Below the pieces are notes generated by a model. The model ran no database searches and was not told the DNA's origin. It was given only the letters and a program-made list of their open reading frames with translations. The position numbers and the translations under genes are program-made. From an uncultured Bacteroidales bacterium (lineage in GTDB: Bacteria > Bacteroidota > Bacteroidia > Bacteroidales > Paludibacteraceae): a stretch of DNA of 64,000 bases. The stretch spans positions 1 to 64,000 of the forward strand of contig ONJT01000013.1 in the NCBI GenBank assembly GCA_900318245.1. The letters are read 5' to 3'. Positions 9,505-19,200 of the stretch are shown in pieces (position 1 is the stretch's first letter; each line of letters begins with the position of its first letter).

Positions 9505-10517
9505 TGGAGGTGCTCTTAGGAAAGACATTGGCGGAGCTGCAGGAGGTGGCGTTGAGCGTCGGCCTGCAGAAGTTCGCGGGCAAACAACTCGCGGAGTGGC
9601 TCTACGTCCGTCGTGTCACTTCCTTCGATCAGATGACGAATATCTCCCTCAAAGGGCGCGAAGCCCTCAAGGCGCACTATACCATCGGTCGGCATGCCCC
9701 GGTCAAAGAGGCCGTCAGTGCGGACGGTACAAGGAAATACTTGTTTCAAATAGGCGAACAGTTCATCGAATCGGTATATATTCCCGAAGAGGATAGAGCT
9801 ACGCTCTGCGTGTCCACGCAGGCAGGGTGTAAGATGGGATGTAAGTTCTGCATGACCGGTACACTCGGTTTTCACGGCAACCTCTCCGCGGCAGAGATCC
9901 TCAACCAGATTTTCTATTTTGACGACTTGAGCAACCTGGTCTTCATGGGCGAAGGAGAACCGATGGACAATCTCGATAATGTCTTGCGGGCGCTGGAGAT
10001 TATGACCGCGCCGTACGGGCCTGCTTGGTCACCCAAACGTATCACGGTTTCGACGGTGGGTATTCCCGCGATGAAGCGCTTCCTGGACGAGAGTGACTGT
10101 CATATAGCCGTCTCGATGCACAACCCCTTTGCGGTGGAGCGGGCGCAGATCATGCCGGCAGAGAAAATGTTCTCCATCACCGAGGTGGTGAACCTTCTCA
10201 AGCAATACGATTTCTCCCATCAACGCCGTATCAGCTTCGAGTATATATGCTGGGCGGGACAGAACGACACCATGCGCCATGCCAAGGAACTGCTGCGCTT
10301 GCTCAAAGGACTGCCCTGCCGCATCAACCTCATTCGTTTTCATGCGGGCGTGGAGGATATAAAAAACGAACGCCGTTTTCCGGCGTCCGATGAGAAACAG
10401 ATGGAGTTCTTGCGGGATTATTTGACTGAACACGGGCTTACCACCACCATCCGTCGTTCCCGCGGCGAAGATATCCTTGCCGCCTGCGGCATGCTTGTCA
10501 ATTCCTTGACGGTTTAA
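9504..10517 (+). CDS. rlmN: 23S rRNA (adenine-C2) methyltransferase, RlmN family
   Basis: A 337-aa radical SAM enzyme. The CxxxCxxC cluster motif is Cys109, Cys113 and Cys116. SAM-binding GEGEPMDN lies near residue 152. A conserved Cys328 (in AACGML) is placed as the methyl-carrying residue. It methylates A2503 of 23S rRNA, and family members can also act on tRNA. The last codons and the stop are formed by a short TTTAAC-type repeat (10511-10542). Confidence 0.94.
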   Translation: MEVLLGKTLAELQEVALSVGLQKFAGKQLAEWLYVRRVTSFDQMTNISLKGREALKAHYTIGRHAPVKEAVSADGTRKYLFQIGEQFIESVYIPEEDRATLCVSTQAGCKMGCKFCMTGTLGFHGNLSAAEILNQIFYFDDLSNLVFMGEGEPMDNLDNVLRALEIMTAPYGPAWSPKRITVSTVGIPAMKRFLDESDCHIAVSMHNPFAVERAQIMPAEKMFSITEVVNLLKQYDFSHQRRISFEYICWAGQNDTMRHAKELLRLLKGLPCRINLIRFHAGVEDIKNERRFPASDEKQMEFLRDYLTEHGLTTTIRRSRGEDILAACGMLVNSLTV

Positions 10518-10542
10518 CAGTTTAACACTTTAACATTTTAAC
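10511..10542 (+). repeat. short tandem word repeat (GTTTAACA type)
   Basis: Four near-copies of TTTAAC with one or two variable bases between them. The first copy supplies the last codon and stop of rlmN, so the repeat has entered right at the gene end. Confidence 0.75.
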
Positions 10543-10564
10543 GCAAAATGTTACAACATTTTGC
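10543..10564. terminator. palindrome between convergent genes, possible bidirectional terminator
   Basis: A perfect inverted repeat (10543-10552 with 10555-10564) between rlmN and the convergent LytTR gene. It covers the LytTR stop codon. T-runs are short on both sides, so termination efficiency is uncertain. Confidence 0.5.
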
Positions 10565-11357
10565 TCAGTTCCTCGTAGTATTTCGGTGAAACAGGAACGG
10601 GTTTGATGTCGCGGATGTCCAGTTCGGCCTGTATCATTCCTTCTTTGTCGCGACGCAGCACTTTCACGTGGCGCGGATTGACGAAATACGAGCGTTGACA
10701 ACGGATGATGCCGTGTCGCTCCATCAGGTCTTCAATACCCCGCATAGACTGCCTTAAAGAGTATTCCTTCTTATGCTCTCCCTCCATATAATGGATAGAG
10801 ATATAGTTCTCTTGCGCCTCGATATAAAGAATCACGTCGTGCGCGATGACTAACTTGAGTCGACCCGTACTGTCCGTAAAGCGCACCAGGTCTTCTTCGT
10901 TCACATCAATCTCGTCCGGACGCACTAGCGTCAATAGCATCGCAAAGATGATATACGGATACGAAATGGTGGCGAACGACAGACGCAGGCACTCTCCTAA
11001 GGCAGGGAAATATCCGTAGTCGCCGTATAGCAGGGCTACGTATAGCGCCGCAAAGCAGGAGAACACGAACAGTTCACCTAATGACCAGATAGTGTATTTC
11101 CACCAACTCATGTTCAGGTGCGCGCGTAATATAGTCATCGGAATACGCGAGAGAAGCATCACGCCAATCAGGATACAAGTCAATAGCAAGGTGTTAATCG
11201 TCGGTCCCGAAGCTACACTCAGGAACTCATCAATCCACTGACTCTGATAAATCAGCACAAATCCCAGAAAGAATACCGGCAAAGCCAGTATATGCATCAG
11301 CATCGCCGACGGCGAAGTCATAGATGCGGGTGTTTTTGGTAGTTTTTTCATATACAT
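10551..11357 (-). CDS. membrane-anchored LytTR-family transcriptional regulator
   Basis: A 268-aa protein with four predicted membrane helices in the first 150 residues, then a LytTR DNA-binding domain at about residues 165-268 (ILYIEAQENYISIHY, RCQRSYFVNPRHV). There is no receiver domain and no histidine kinase beside it, so it probably senses a signal through the membrane part itself. An ATG two codons further in, at 11351, is an alternative start. The region upstream carries spaced TTTCGTC repeats that could be its binding sites. Confidence 0.86.
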   Translation of the reverse strand: MYMKKLPKTPASMTSPSAMLMHILALPVFFLGFVLIYQSQWIDEFLSVASGPTINTLLLTCILIGVMLLSRIPMTILRAHLNMSWWKYTIWSLGELFVFSCFAALYVALLYGDYGYFPALGECLRLSFATISYPYIIFAMLLTLVRPDEIDVNEEDLVRFTDSTGRLKLVIAHDVILYIEAQENYISIHYMEGEHKKEYSLRQSMRGIEDLMERHGIIRCQRSYFVNPRHVKVLRRDKEGMIQAELDIRDIKPVPVSPKYYEELSKML

Positions 11358-11388
11358 TTATGGTGTGACAAAATGCAAAGTTTGATTT

Positions 11389-11453
11389 TTTCGTCCCTAT
11401 ATTTGTGTTTTAGTCATCAAAACAGTTGATTTCGTCACTTTCTTTCGTCCCTA
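11389..11453. promoter_or_regulatory. spaced direct repeats, candidate LytTR operator
   Basis: TTTCGTCCCTA at 11389 and 11443, TTTCGTCACTT at 11430 and the weaker TTTAGTCATC at 11409 all point the same way. Spacings are 20, 21 and 13 nt, so three of the four are two helical turns apart. They lie between the divergent LytTR gene and the gene at 11543. LytTR proteins bind spaced direct repeats, so autoregulation is a reasonable inference. Confidence 0.45.
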
Positions 11454-11463
11454 ATCACATTTT

Positions 11464-11495
11464 CTTGTACGGCTGAACAAATAGCAGTAATTTTG
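11464..11495 (+). promoter_or_regulatory. promoter of the SGNH-like gene
   Basis: -33 box CTTG (11464-11467) and -7 box TAATTTTG (11488-11495) with 20 nt between. The start point would be near 11502, about 40 nt before the ATG. Confidence 0.8.
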
Positions 11496-11542
11496 CACCG
11501 TCAAATTTAAAATTTGTTGTTTAACACTCAAATGTAACAGTT

Positions 11543-12034
11543 ATGGACAAGACTATTATTATTCAACCCGAAAGTGGTTTGCAATTCGACTGGCGTGCAA
11601 TCGCTGCAGATCCGAGTGGCCGTCATGAGTCCAACATCGATTTGGTAGCCTATAAAGCACTCTATATTAATAAAATCGCACAGGCGCGTGCGCGTGGATT
11701 GGAGCCTGTATTGGTTAGCCTTCCGGTTATGGACGAGAACCGTTACTTTGCTTTCATCACCCGTGGTATGAGTATGCAGGAGCGCAAGAACTTGCTGTAC
11801 TGGTTAGGCGGCAAGACTGAACGTCTGCGTAACATCCACGAGTTGTATAACTTAGCGCTCTTCCGCTTGGCGGCGACCCAATGCGTGCATATCATCGACA
11901 TCACGAGTCCTATGTTGGCTACCCCCAACTACAACGAGTTGCTCGAGCAGGACGGTGTGACGCTCTCCGAAGCAGGTGAGTCACTAGTGAACGCCGAGAT
12001 GATGAAGGTTCAAGTACACGAGACTGCCGCTTAA
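11543..12034 (+). CDS. degenerate SGNH/GDSL hydrolase-like protein
   Basis: A 163-aa protein without signal peptide. The middle and C-terminal parts resemble an SGNH hydrolase: LEPVLVSLPVMD near residue 55, HELYNLALFRLA near 100, and a final block DGVTLSEAGE. In active enzymes the last block reads DGVHxxxxG, so the catalytic His is replaced by Thr. The N-terminal GDS block is also missing. It is probably a non-catalytic relative, or the resemblance is only structural. It has its own promoter and a terminator overlapping its 3' end. Confidence 0.55.
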   Translation: MDKTIIIQPESGLQFDWRAIAADPSGRHESNIDLVAYKALYINKIAQARARGLEPVLVSLPVMDENRYFAFITRGMSMQERKNLLYWLGGKTERLRNIHELYNLALFRLAATQCVHIIDITSPMLATPNYNELLEQDGVTLSEAGESLVNAEMMKVQVHETAA

Positions 12035-12053
12035 GCAGCCTCGTGTATTTTTT
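12017..12053 (+). terminator. terminator overlapping a stop codon
   Basis: A stem of 6 plus 4 bp with one mismatch (12017-12027 with 12035-12045), then a T-rich run to 12053. The stop codon of the upstream gene (12032-12034) lies in the loop, and the T-run overlaps the yidC stop on the other strand. Confidence 0.8.
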
Positions 12054-13911
12054 ATCTGCGCTGTGCTGCTTTCGCACGCTCACGGGCTAACTTCTGTTGC
12101 TCGCGCTGCATAGCTTCCAGACGCTCCATGAAGCCGGATTTCTTCTTGCCGGCTTTCTTCTTTTTATTCTCTTCCATCTCTCGAAGCATCTTCTCGTCAT
12201 CCAGTGCCCAGCGGAAAATCATCGTCTGGAGGATGGTGATGAAGAGCGAGAGAAGGTAGTAGTAACTCAGACCCGCTGCGTAGTCGTTGAAGATAAAGAG
12301 GAACATGAGTGGCATCGCGTACATCATGTACTTCATGAACTTCATGTTCGGGTCGGTCGCCTGCGACTGCATGGTGATGAAGGTGTAGCCGAAGTTGGCG
12401 ATCGTCATCAAGAGGCAGAACAGCGACAAGTGGTCACCCAGCAGCGGAATGTTAAAGCCCCAGTGGAAGACGGCGTCGTAGGTCGAGAGGTCGTCCGCCC
12501 ACCATAAGGACTTACCGCGTAACTCGATAGCCGTCGGCAGGAACCAGAACATAGCCATCAATACCGGGAATTGGAACAACATCGGCAGACAGCCGCTCAT
12601 CGGGTTCACGCCCGCTTGTTGATAGAGTTGCATAGTCGCCTGCTGTCGCTCCTGCATCTTCTCTGCCGGGAACTTCGCATTGATCTCTTCAATCTGCGGA
12701 CGCAGCGCGCGCATCTTCGCGCTCGACTTATAAGATACGAATACAAACGGCAGGATGATGAGCTTGATGACGATGGTCATCAGCAGAATCACGATACCGA
12801 TGTGCAAGCCCCAGCCGGTGAACAGGTCGAACATCGGAATGACGAGGGCCGTGTTGATCCAACTGACGATTTTCCATCCCAGCGGCACGAGTTTGTTCAG
12901 TCTCAGACGCTCGTCGCGTGCTACACCATCGTCGTAGGCCTTGAGGGTATGGTAGTGGTTCGGACCGAGATAGAAGCGGAAACCCGTCTCCGTGCGGCCG
13001 TTCAGGTCAAAAGGCACAGAGGTCTGGGTCGTATATTCCTTGATATAGCCGCTGTTCTTGCCTTGAACGGTAGAGGTGAAGTACGACGAAGAGAACGCAT
13101 CGTCGGCGATGAGTACGGATGAGAAGAACTGGTCTTTATAACCGATCCATTTCACGCGCGCGGACTCTTTCTCGCTGTCGTCTTTGTTCTCGCTCAGTTT
13201 CTCCATCTCGCCGCCGGTCACCATGTACTGCAACTGCGCATAGCGCTCCTCGAACTTACGTCCCTGCTCGTGTTGCGGAATCAGTTGACGCCAATGGAGT
13301 TCGAGCGAGTTCACGTTCTGCGCCAACTCGTTCTGCATGTTATGTGGTACGAGCGCCAGGTGCACCATATAATTGTCCGACAACTCATATACGAAGTCGA
13401 GCCAAGCGTCCTCGGTCGTTCCCGGCAGACGCATGATAGCCTTGCGCGGATCGCCGGTCTCCACGGGCGTGAAGATCAGATTAGAGGTGTGCAAGATACG
13501 ATTGTTGATGGTGATGAGGGTGAATCCGAACGACGACTCGTCGGCGCGGAACAAACAGAGCGGGTTCACCGTGTCTCCGGAAGCGTGGTAGTCGAGTAAC
13601 TCAGCGCGCTGGATCACTCCGCCGTAGGACGAGAGCGTCAATTTCAGGTGCTCGTTCTGCAGTGTGATCCATTGTTCTTCGGGCTTAGACTCCTCTACCT
13701 TTTCAGGAGCGGTCGCATCCGCTGCTTCTAAGCTAAGCGAGATAGAGTCGGAGATACGTTGTGCTTCCACCATCGCCTGGCGAGCCACACTGATTGAGTC
13801 TTGTACGCGTTGGCGCTCCGCTAACTCTTCCTTAGAAGGACGGTTGAGCAGTGTGAACCCAACGATAATTGCGGCTATCAACAGAAAGCCGATCCATGTA
13901 TTTTTATCCAT
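12052..13911 (-). CDS. yidC: membrane protein insertase YidC/Oxa1
   Basis: A 619-aa inner-membrane insertase. One N-terminal membrane helix (about residues 5-22) is followed by a large periplasmic domain to about 350. The five-helix Oxa1 core starts with GLHIGIVILLMTIVIKLIIL, and QQAGVNPMSGCLPMLFQFPV is the conserved signature. A Lys-rich cytoplasmic tail follows. It inserts proteins alone or with the Sec translocon. It is last in the mfd operon, 19 nt after the outer-membrane protein gene. Confidence 0.96.
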   Translation of the reverse strand: MDKNTWIGFLLIAAIIVGFTLLNRPSKEELAERQRVQDSISVARQAMVEAQRISDSISLSLEAADATAPEKVEESKPEEQWITLQNEHLKLTLSSYGGVIQRAELLDYHASGDTVNPLCLFRADESSFGFTLITINNRILHTSNLIFTPVETGDPRKAIMRLPGTTEDAWLDFVYELSDNYMVHLALVPHNMQNELAQNVNSLELHWRQLIPQHEQGRKFEERYAQLQYMVTGGEMEKLSENKDDSEKESARVKWIGYKDQFFSSVLIADDAFSSSYFTSTVQGKNSGYIKEYTTQTSVPFDLNGRTETGFRFYLGPNHYHTLKAYDDGVARDERLRLNKLVPLGWKIVSWINTALVIPMFDLFTGWGLHIGIVILLMTIVIKLIILPFVFVSYKSSAKMRALRPQIEEINAKFPAEKMQERQQATMQLYQQAGVNPMSGCLPMLFQFPVLMAMFWFLPTAIELRGKSLWWADDLSTYDAVFHWGFNIPLLGDHLSLFCLLMTIANFGYTFITMQSQATDPNMKFMKYMMYAMPLMFLFIFNDYAAGLSYYYLLSLFITILQTMIFRWALDDEKMLREMEENKKKKAGKKKSGFMERLEAMQREQQKLARERAKAAQRR

Positions 13912-13930
13912 TTATGTATGTTGTGTATGT

Positions 13931-14701
13931 TTATTCTCGCTTCAGTTTGCCGAACATAATACCGACATAGAATCGGGGACCGCTCGGCGTCATAAAATTG
14001 CTCCATTTCACATCGCCCGCAATGCTGGTCAGACTACTACCCGTGCGACCGAAGGGGAGCATATAATCAATTCGAAATAATAAAGCCATGTGGCTGTTCA
14101 GATCTACTTCCAGACCGACATACGGATCCAGATAGAAGAACGGCGTCTTTACGTACGAAGCGTTGTAATACGTTGAGTCCGTAGAACCTTCCGGCGCATA
14201 CGGAACCGGATCATTTTGCGGAATGAACAATCGCTTCATCGCACCGCCGCCTACAGACAAACCGATCAACGGACGTACCTTACCCCATTGCGTGTAGAAG
14301 TCGCACATCGCGCCGCCGTATCCCATGCGAATATTACCGACTCCACCCAGCGGCATCAACGTCATACCTCCTTCCGCTCCTACATGTATATGATTGAGCA
14401 AGTGTACGCGCAGGGTTCCTCCCAAGCCCAGTCCGACACCGTCTTTGGGCAGGTTCTTGATATAGTCCGGACTACCCAGACCGGCGTTGCTGAAGATCTT
14501 TCGCGGGTCATCGGAGAACATATACCCGATATGCAACATCATTCCTCCGGAGAAACCGGTGAAGATACTGCCTGTAGCCGCGCTGCGTATTGACTCGCGT
14601 GCAGAACTTACTTGTTGCTGAGCAGCAGCAACTTCCTGACTCTGCGCCCGTAGACCCAGAGACAGGAGAGTCAATGCTACGATAAAGATTGTTTTTTTCA
14701 T
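13931..14701 (-). CDS. outer-membrane beta-barrel-like protein, unknown function
   Basis: A 256-aa protein with a signal peptide (MKKTIFIVALTLLSLGLRAQ, cut near residue 20), a short Gln/Ala/Ser-rich helix, then Gly- and aromatic-rich alternating strands (GGMMLHIGYMF, HVGAEGGMTLMPLGG, GLEVDLNSHMALLFRIDYM) ending YVGIMFGKLKRE. This suits an 8- to 12-strand barrel. It starts in an ATGA overlap with deoD. No named family was recognised. Confidence 0.7.
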   Translation of the reverse strand: MKKTIFIVALTLLSLGLRAQSQEVAAAQQQVSSARESIRSAATGSIFTGFSGGMMLHIGYMFSDDPRKIFSNAGLGSPDYIKNLPKDGVGLGLGGTLRVHLLNHIHVGAEGGMTLMPLGGVGNIRMGYGGAMCDFYTQWGKVRPLIGLSVGGGAMKRLFIPQNDPVPYAPEGSTDSTYYNASYVKTPFFYLDPYVGLEVDLNSHMALLFRIDYMLPFGRTGSSLTSIAGDVKWSNFMTPSGPRFYVGIMFGKLKRE

Positions 14702-15417
14702 TCGGAAATGATATCAAATGCAACATCCATCATGTTGGTGAACGTGTTCTGGCGTGCCTCGGCGGACAGTGCCTCTCCGGTCAGGATATGATCGCTTACG
14801 GTGCAGATCACCAGCGCTTTCTTTCCCGCGCGCGCTGCGTTCATGTACAGCGAAGGAGCTTCCATCTCGTCGGCCAGCACACCCATCTTCGTCCAATTAC
14901 CCTTGCGCGGGTCTTCGGAATAGAAAATGTCGCAAGCCAGCACGTTACCTACGTGGTATTTGTATCCGCGTTTCTCAGCGGCATCTACCGCCTTGCGGCA
15001 CAACTCGAAGTTAGCCAGCGGAGCGAAATGACCCGGCAGGTCGTATTGTGCGCCGTAGTTACTGTCTGTGCAGCTGCCTTGTGCAATCACAAGATCTCCG
15101 AGGTTTACGTATGTCTGACGTGCGCCGCAAGAACCGACACGGATGATAGTCTCTACATCGTAGAAATTGAATAACTCATACGAGTAGATACCAATCGACG
15201 GAATACCCATACCGTGACCCATCACCGTCACTTTCTTGCCTTTGTACGTACCCGTATACGCTAACATACCACGTACATTGTTTACCAAAACAGGGTTCTC
15301 CAGATAGCGCTCGGCCATCAACTTCACGCGAAGCGGGTCACCCGCCATAATCATCGTCTTTGCGATTTCTCCATACTGCGCACCAATGTGCGGAGTCGGG
15401 CAATTCTCTTTTGCCAT
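14698..15417 (-). CDS. deoD: purine-nucleoside phosphorylase, DeoD type
   Basis: A 239-aa cytosolic enzyme of the hexameric nucleoside phosphorylase family, cleaving purine (deoxy)nucleosides with phosphate. Phosphate-binding GDPLR is near residue 26, the RVGSCG segment near 90, and the nucleoside-binding EMEAPSLY follows near residue 180. SDH in TVSDHILTGE supplies the catalytic Asp. Length fits the family. It is translationally linked to the outer-membrane protein gene by a 4-nt overlap. Confidence 0.93.
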   Translation of the reverse strand: MAKENCPTPHIGAQYGEIAKTMIMAGDPLRVKLMAERYLENPVLVNNVRGMLAYTGTYKGKKVTVMGHGMGIPSIGIYSYELFNFYDVETIIRVGSCGARQTYVNLGDLVIAQGSCTDSNYGAQYDLPGHFAPLANFELCRKAVDAAEKRGYKYHVGNVLACDIFYSEDPRKGNWTKMGVLADEMEAPSLYMNAARAGKKALVICTVSDHILTGEALSAEARQNTFTNMMDVAFDIISE

Positions 15418-15457
15418 AATTGTTGTTGTGTTTTTAAAAGGTTAATATTATTTTAGT

Positions 15458-15480
15458 TGTCAGTATTCAGTTTTCAGTTT
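15458..15480. repeat. short word repeat (CAGTTTT type)
   Basis: Near-copies of TCAGT(A/T)TT cover the 3' end of kdsB and its stop codon and part of the gap to deoD. It is another case of a word repeat lying exactly at a stop codon. Confidence 0.6.
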
Positions 15481-16225
15481 ATAAGTGTTTGTACCATTCG
15501 ATAGCTTTCTCGAGATCCTCGGGTGTGTCTATTCCGATGGTTTCCTGTTCGGTCACTCCTACACGGATGGTGTATCCGTTCTCGAGCCATCGCAGTTGCT
15601 CCAGGCGTTCCTCTATTTCCCGCGGACTCTGTGCCAGTTTGGTGATCTGCGCTAACACATCAGCACGGTAGGCATAAATGCCGATGTGGCGGTAATGACT
15701 GCCGTCCGCGCAAGCGATGACCTTCCTCGAGAAGTTCTGCGCGATGCCTGTCGTCTTGTCCCATGCCACTTTCGGTGTATTCACATTCTCCAGTGCTTCC
15801 TGGCTGTCTTTGTCCGTGAAAGGACGCACGAGCGTCGCTATCTGCGTGTCCGGCGCATCAAAACACGCCATCAGGGTCTCTATCTGCTCGGGCTGTATGA
15901 ACGGTTCATCGCCCTGAATGTTGATGATCACGGTGTCCGCATCGTTCTGTGAACGCCATGAAGGGGTGGTGATGGCTTCGTATGCTTCCAGGCAACGGTC
16001 CGTCCCGCATTTATGGTCGGCGCGTGTCATCACCACTTTGCCATCGAACGACTCCACCGCATCGTAGATACGTTCGTCGTCGGTCGCAACAACCACGGTG
16101 TCCAGGGCTTTGATCGCCTGTTCATACACGCGGTGGATCACCGTCCTATTACAGATCTCTGCCAGCGGTTTTCCCGGGAAGCGGGTCGAACCATAGCGTG
16201 CAGGGATAATTCCTATATATTTCAT
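15479..16225 (-). CDS. kdsB: CMP-KDO synthetase (3-deoxy-manno-octulosonate cytidylyltransferase)
   Basis: A 248-aa cytosolic enzyme that activates KDO with CTP for lipopolysaccharide core synthesis. The N terminus MKYIGIIPARYGSTRFPGK is the nucleotide-binding signature. NIQGDEPFI near residue 100 binds metal and nucleotide. The start at 16225 overlaps the mfd stop by 4 nt (ATGA); a 42-residue longer frame reaches into mfd and is not credible. Confidence 0.95.
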   Translation of the reverse strand: MKYIGIIPARYGSTRFPGKPLAEICNRTVIHRVYEQAIKALDTVVVATDDERIYDAVESFDGKVVMTRADHKCGTDRCLEAYEAITTPSWRSQNDADTVIINIQGDEPFIQPEQIETLMACFDAPDTQIATLVRPFTDKDSQEALENVNTPKVAWDKTTGIAQNFSRKVIACADGSHYRHIGIYAYRADVLAQITKLAQSPREIEERLEQLRWLENGYTIRVGVTEQETIGIDTPEDLEKAIEWYKHL

Positions 16226-19200
16226 ATCTCGTTTCTCTCGATTTTTGAGAGTAAGGTCATTGCTCCGTTGATCGTTTTGACATTTGTGATCGTGATGTAT
16301 CGTCTGCCGGTAGGAATACCTTTTTTGTCGCGTTCCTCGTTCAGCATGCACCGTTCGGGGCGTGTCGCGGCGTACTGAATCATATTGCCGAACACTTCCG
16401 ACTGCCAGTACGCATCTTTGTGCTGCACCAGATACATCGTCATTCGCTCACCCTTTAGCAAAATCTTCTCAATACCTAAGCGGCAGCATATCCAGCGCAG
16501 CCGCACGACATCCAATAGTTCTTCCGCGGCTTCCGGCAGTGCGCCGAAACGGTCGATGAGCCGCTTGCGGAAGTCCAATAACTGTTCCTCGCTGTGCAGG
16601 CTGTCCAGTTCCCTGTATAAGGTGATTCGCTCGGATATGTTCTCGATATAATCCGTCGGGAAGCACACCGGCAAATCCGTCTCCAGTTGGCTGTCGGAGC
16701 ACCAAGTCATTTTCTCATTTGGACATTTACCATTTACCATTTGGTTCTCATCGGAGCCGAGTCCTTCTTCTTCGCGGAGTTCTTCGATCGCTTCGTTTAA
16801 GATGCGTTGGTAGGTCTCGTAGCCGAGGTCGGCGATAAAGCCCGATTGTTCGGAACCCAACATGTTTCCTGCGCCGCGGATGTCGAGGTCTTGCATCGCC
16901 AGACTGAATCCTGCGCCTAACTCCGCGAACGTACTCAGTGCCTCGAGTCGCCGTCTTGCATCTTCGGTCAACAACTCCTTATCAGGTGCGACGAGGTAGC
17001 AGTACGCTTTCCGGTTGCTGCGGCCTACGCGCCCGCGTAACTGGTGCAGGTCCGCCAAGCCGTATTTGTCCGCCGAGAAGATCAGAATGGTGTTCACGTT
17101 CGGGATATCCACGCCCGACTCGATGATCGTCGTCGAGAGCAGAATGTCATAATCGTAATTGATGAACGCTTCGAGTTTTTCCTCCATCTCTCCGGCGGGC
17201 ATTTGTCCGTGTGCCACAACGATGCGTGCTTCAGGGCATAACTTCTGTATGCGCCGTTCGATACGCGGTAACATCTCGATGCTGTTGTTGACGATAAACA
17301 CCTGTCCGTTGCGGGCCATCTCTAACTCAATCGCCTCTTTGATGAGGTCTTCGTCGTCGATGGTGATCAGTTCCGTCTGTACGGGGTATCTGTTCTGCGG
17401 CGGCGTGGTCATCACACTCAGGTCGCGGGCTCCCAGCAGCGAGAACTGCAGCGTCCTCGGTATAGGTGTTGCCGTCAGTGTCAGTACATCAATGTTCGTG
17501 CGCAGGCTCTTCAGTCGCTCTTTGGCCGCCACACCGAATTTCTGTTCCTCGTCGATGATCAGCAATCCCAAGTCGTGCCATTTGACCGTTTTGCCGATGA
17601 TCTTGTGCGTACCAATCAGGATATCTATCTTGCCGGCTTCTAAATCCGCCAGCAGTTCTTTGGTCTCTTTCGCACTCTTCAACCGGCTCAAAAACTCTAT
17701 CCGCACAGGCAGGTTCTTCATGCGCTCAGTGAAGGTGTTATAGTGCTGCAGCGCCAAGACGGTTGTCGGAACGAGTACGGCTACTTGTTTGCCGTCGGTT
17801 GCTACCTTAAACGCCGCGCGCATCGCTACTTCTGTCTTACCGAAACCTACGTCGCCGCACACCAGCCGATCCATCGGCATCGGACTCTCCAGGTCGCGCT
17901 TTACGTCAGCTGTCGCCTTCGCCTGATCCGGCGTGTCTTCGTACAGGAACGACGCCTCCAACTCGTGCTGCATGTATCCGTCGGGCGAGTAGGCAAAACC
18001 TTTCTGCTGTTTGCGGGTGGCATACAACTTGATCAAATCCCGCGCTATGTCTTTTACCTTGTCCTTCGTCCGCTCCTTGAGTCGTTCCCAAGCGCCCGAA
18101 CCTAATCGTGCAATGGTCGGTTCAGAACCCTCACGACCTTTGTACTTACTGATGCGGTGCAGGTTATGAATGCTCACGAACACGTTCGCCCCGTCGCGGT
18201 AAATCAACTTAATCATCTCCTGCGGCTTGCCGTTCACCGGCGTCGTGACGAGTCCGCCGAATTTCGCTATACCATGGTCGCTGTGTACCACATAATCGCC
18301 TATCTGCAACTGGTTGATCTCGCGCAAGGTGATGATCGCCTTACCGCGCCGCGCGTTTTCACTACTCATCGTCACGCGGTGGAAGCGCTCAAAGATCTGG
18401 TGGTCTGTATAGCAGCATATCTTCAACCCCTTATCCACAAACCCTTCATGCAGCGTCGCGTTGATCCCGATAAACCGAATACCTGTAGCGTTAGCGTCCG
18501 GTAGGCTCGCAGAGCCGTCCTCTAAACTCTCAAAGATCGCTTTGAGACGATCCAGCTGTTTCTGCTGTTCGGCCAGTATATAGACCTTGTATCCTTCCTT
18601 GATGTGCTTTTTGAGGTCTTCCGTCAAGATGTCGAACTGCTTATGAAAGATAGGCTGCGGCACGGTGTCGAAAGCAATCTTGCTATGTGTCGCAAACGTG
18701 CTCTTCTCGGCGATCTCGATCGTCTTGCGCTTTCCTAGGTCTCCTAGGACTCCTAGGACTCCTAGTCCATCTAGTTTAAACTTCACCATTCCCCAATCAT
18801 TGCTCACCCACACAAAATCCTCGCTCAGATAATCCACGATGGTGGATGCTTGGCTCTCGGCTTTGGACTCTGAGCTTCCTCCGACAATCTCCGCGCTCTC
18901 CACGCGGTTCTTGCTCAACTGGTCTTCGATGTCGAACTCGCGAATGCTGTCTATCTCATCGCCGAAGAAGTCAAAGCGGTAGGGGATGTCGTGTCCGTAA
19001 CTGTAGATGTCGACAATCGATCCACGTACGGCGTACTGCCCGGGCTGAAACACAAAATCCACACGCTCAAACCCCAACTCACTCAACTGCTCACTCAACC
19101 CCGACTGCTGAATTTCCTGCCCGACTGCCAACTGAAAACTGACAGCGTTCAACTCCTCTCTCGCCGGACAACTCTCCGCAATAGCCTCCGGATAGGTGAC

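Noticed and set aside
16226..16351. 42-residue extension of kdsB
   Set aside because: It lies inside mfd, and MKYIGIIPARYGS at 16225 is the family N terminus.
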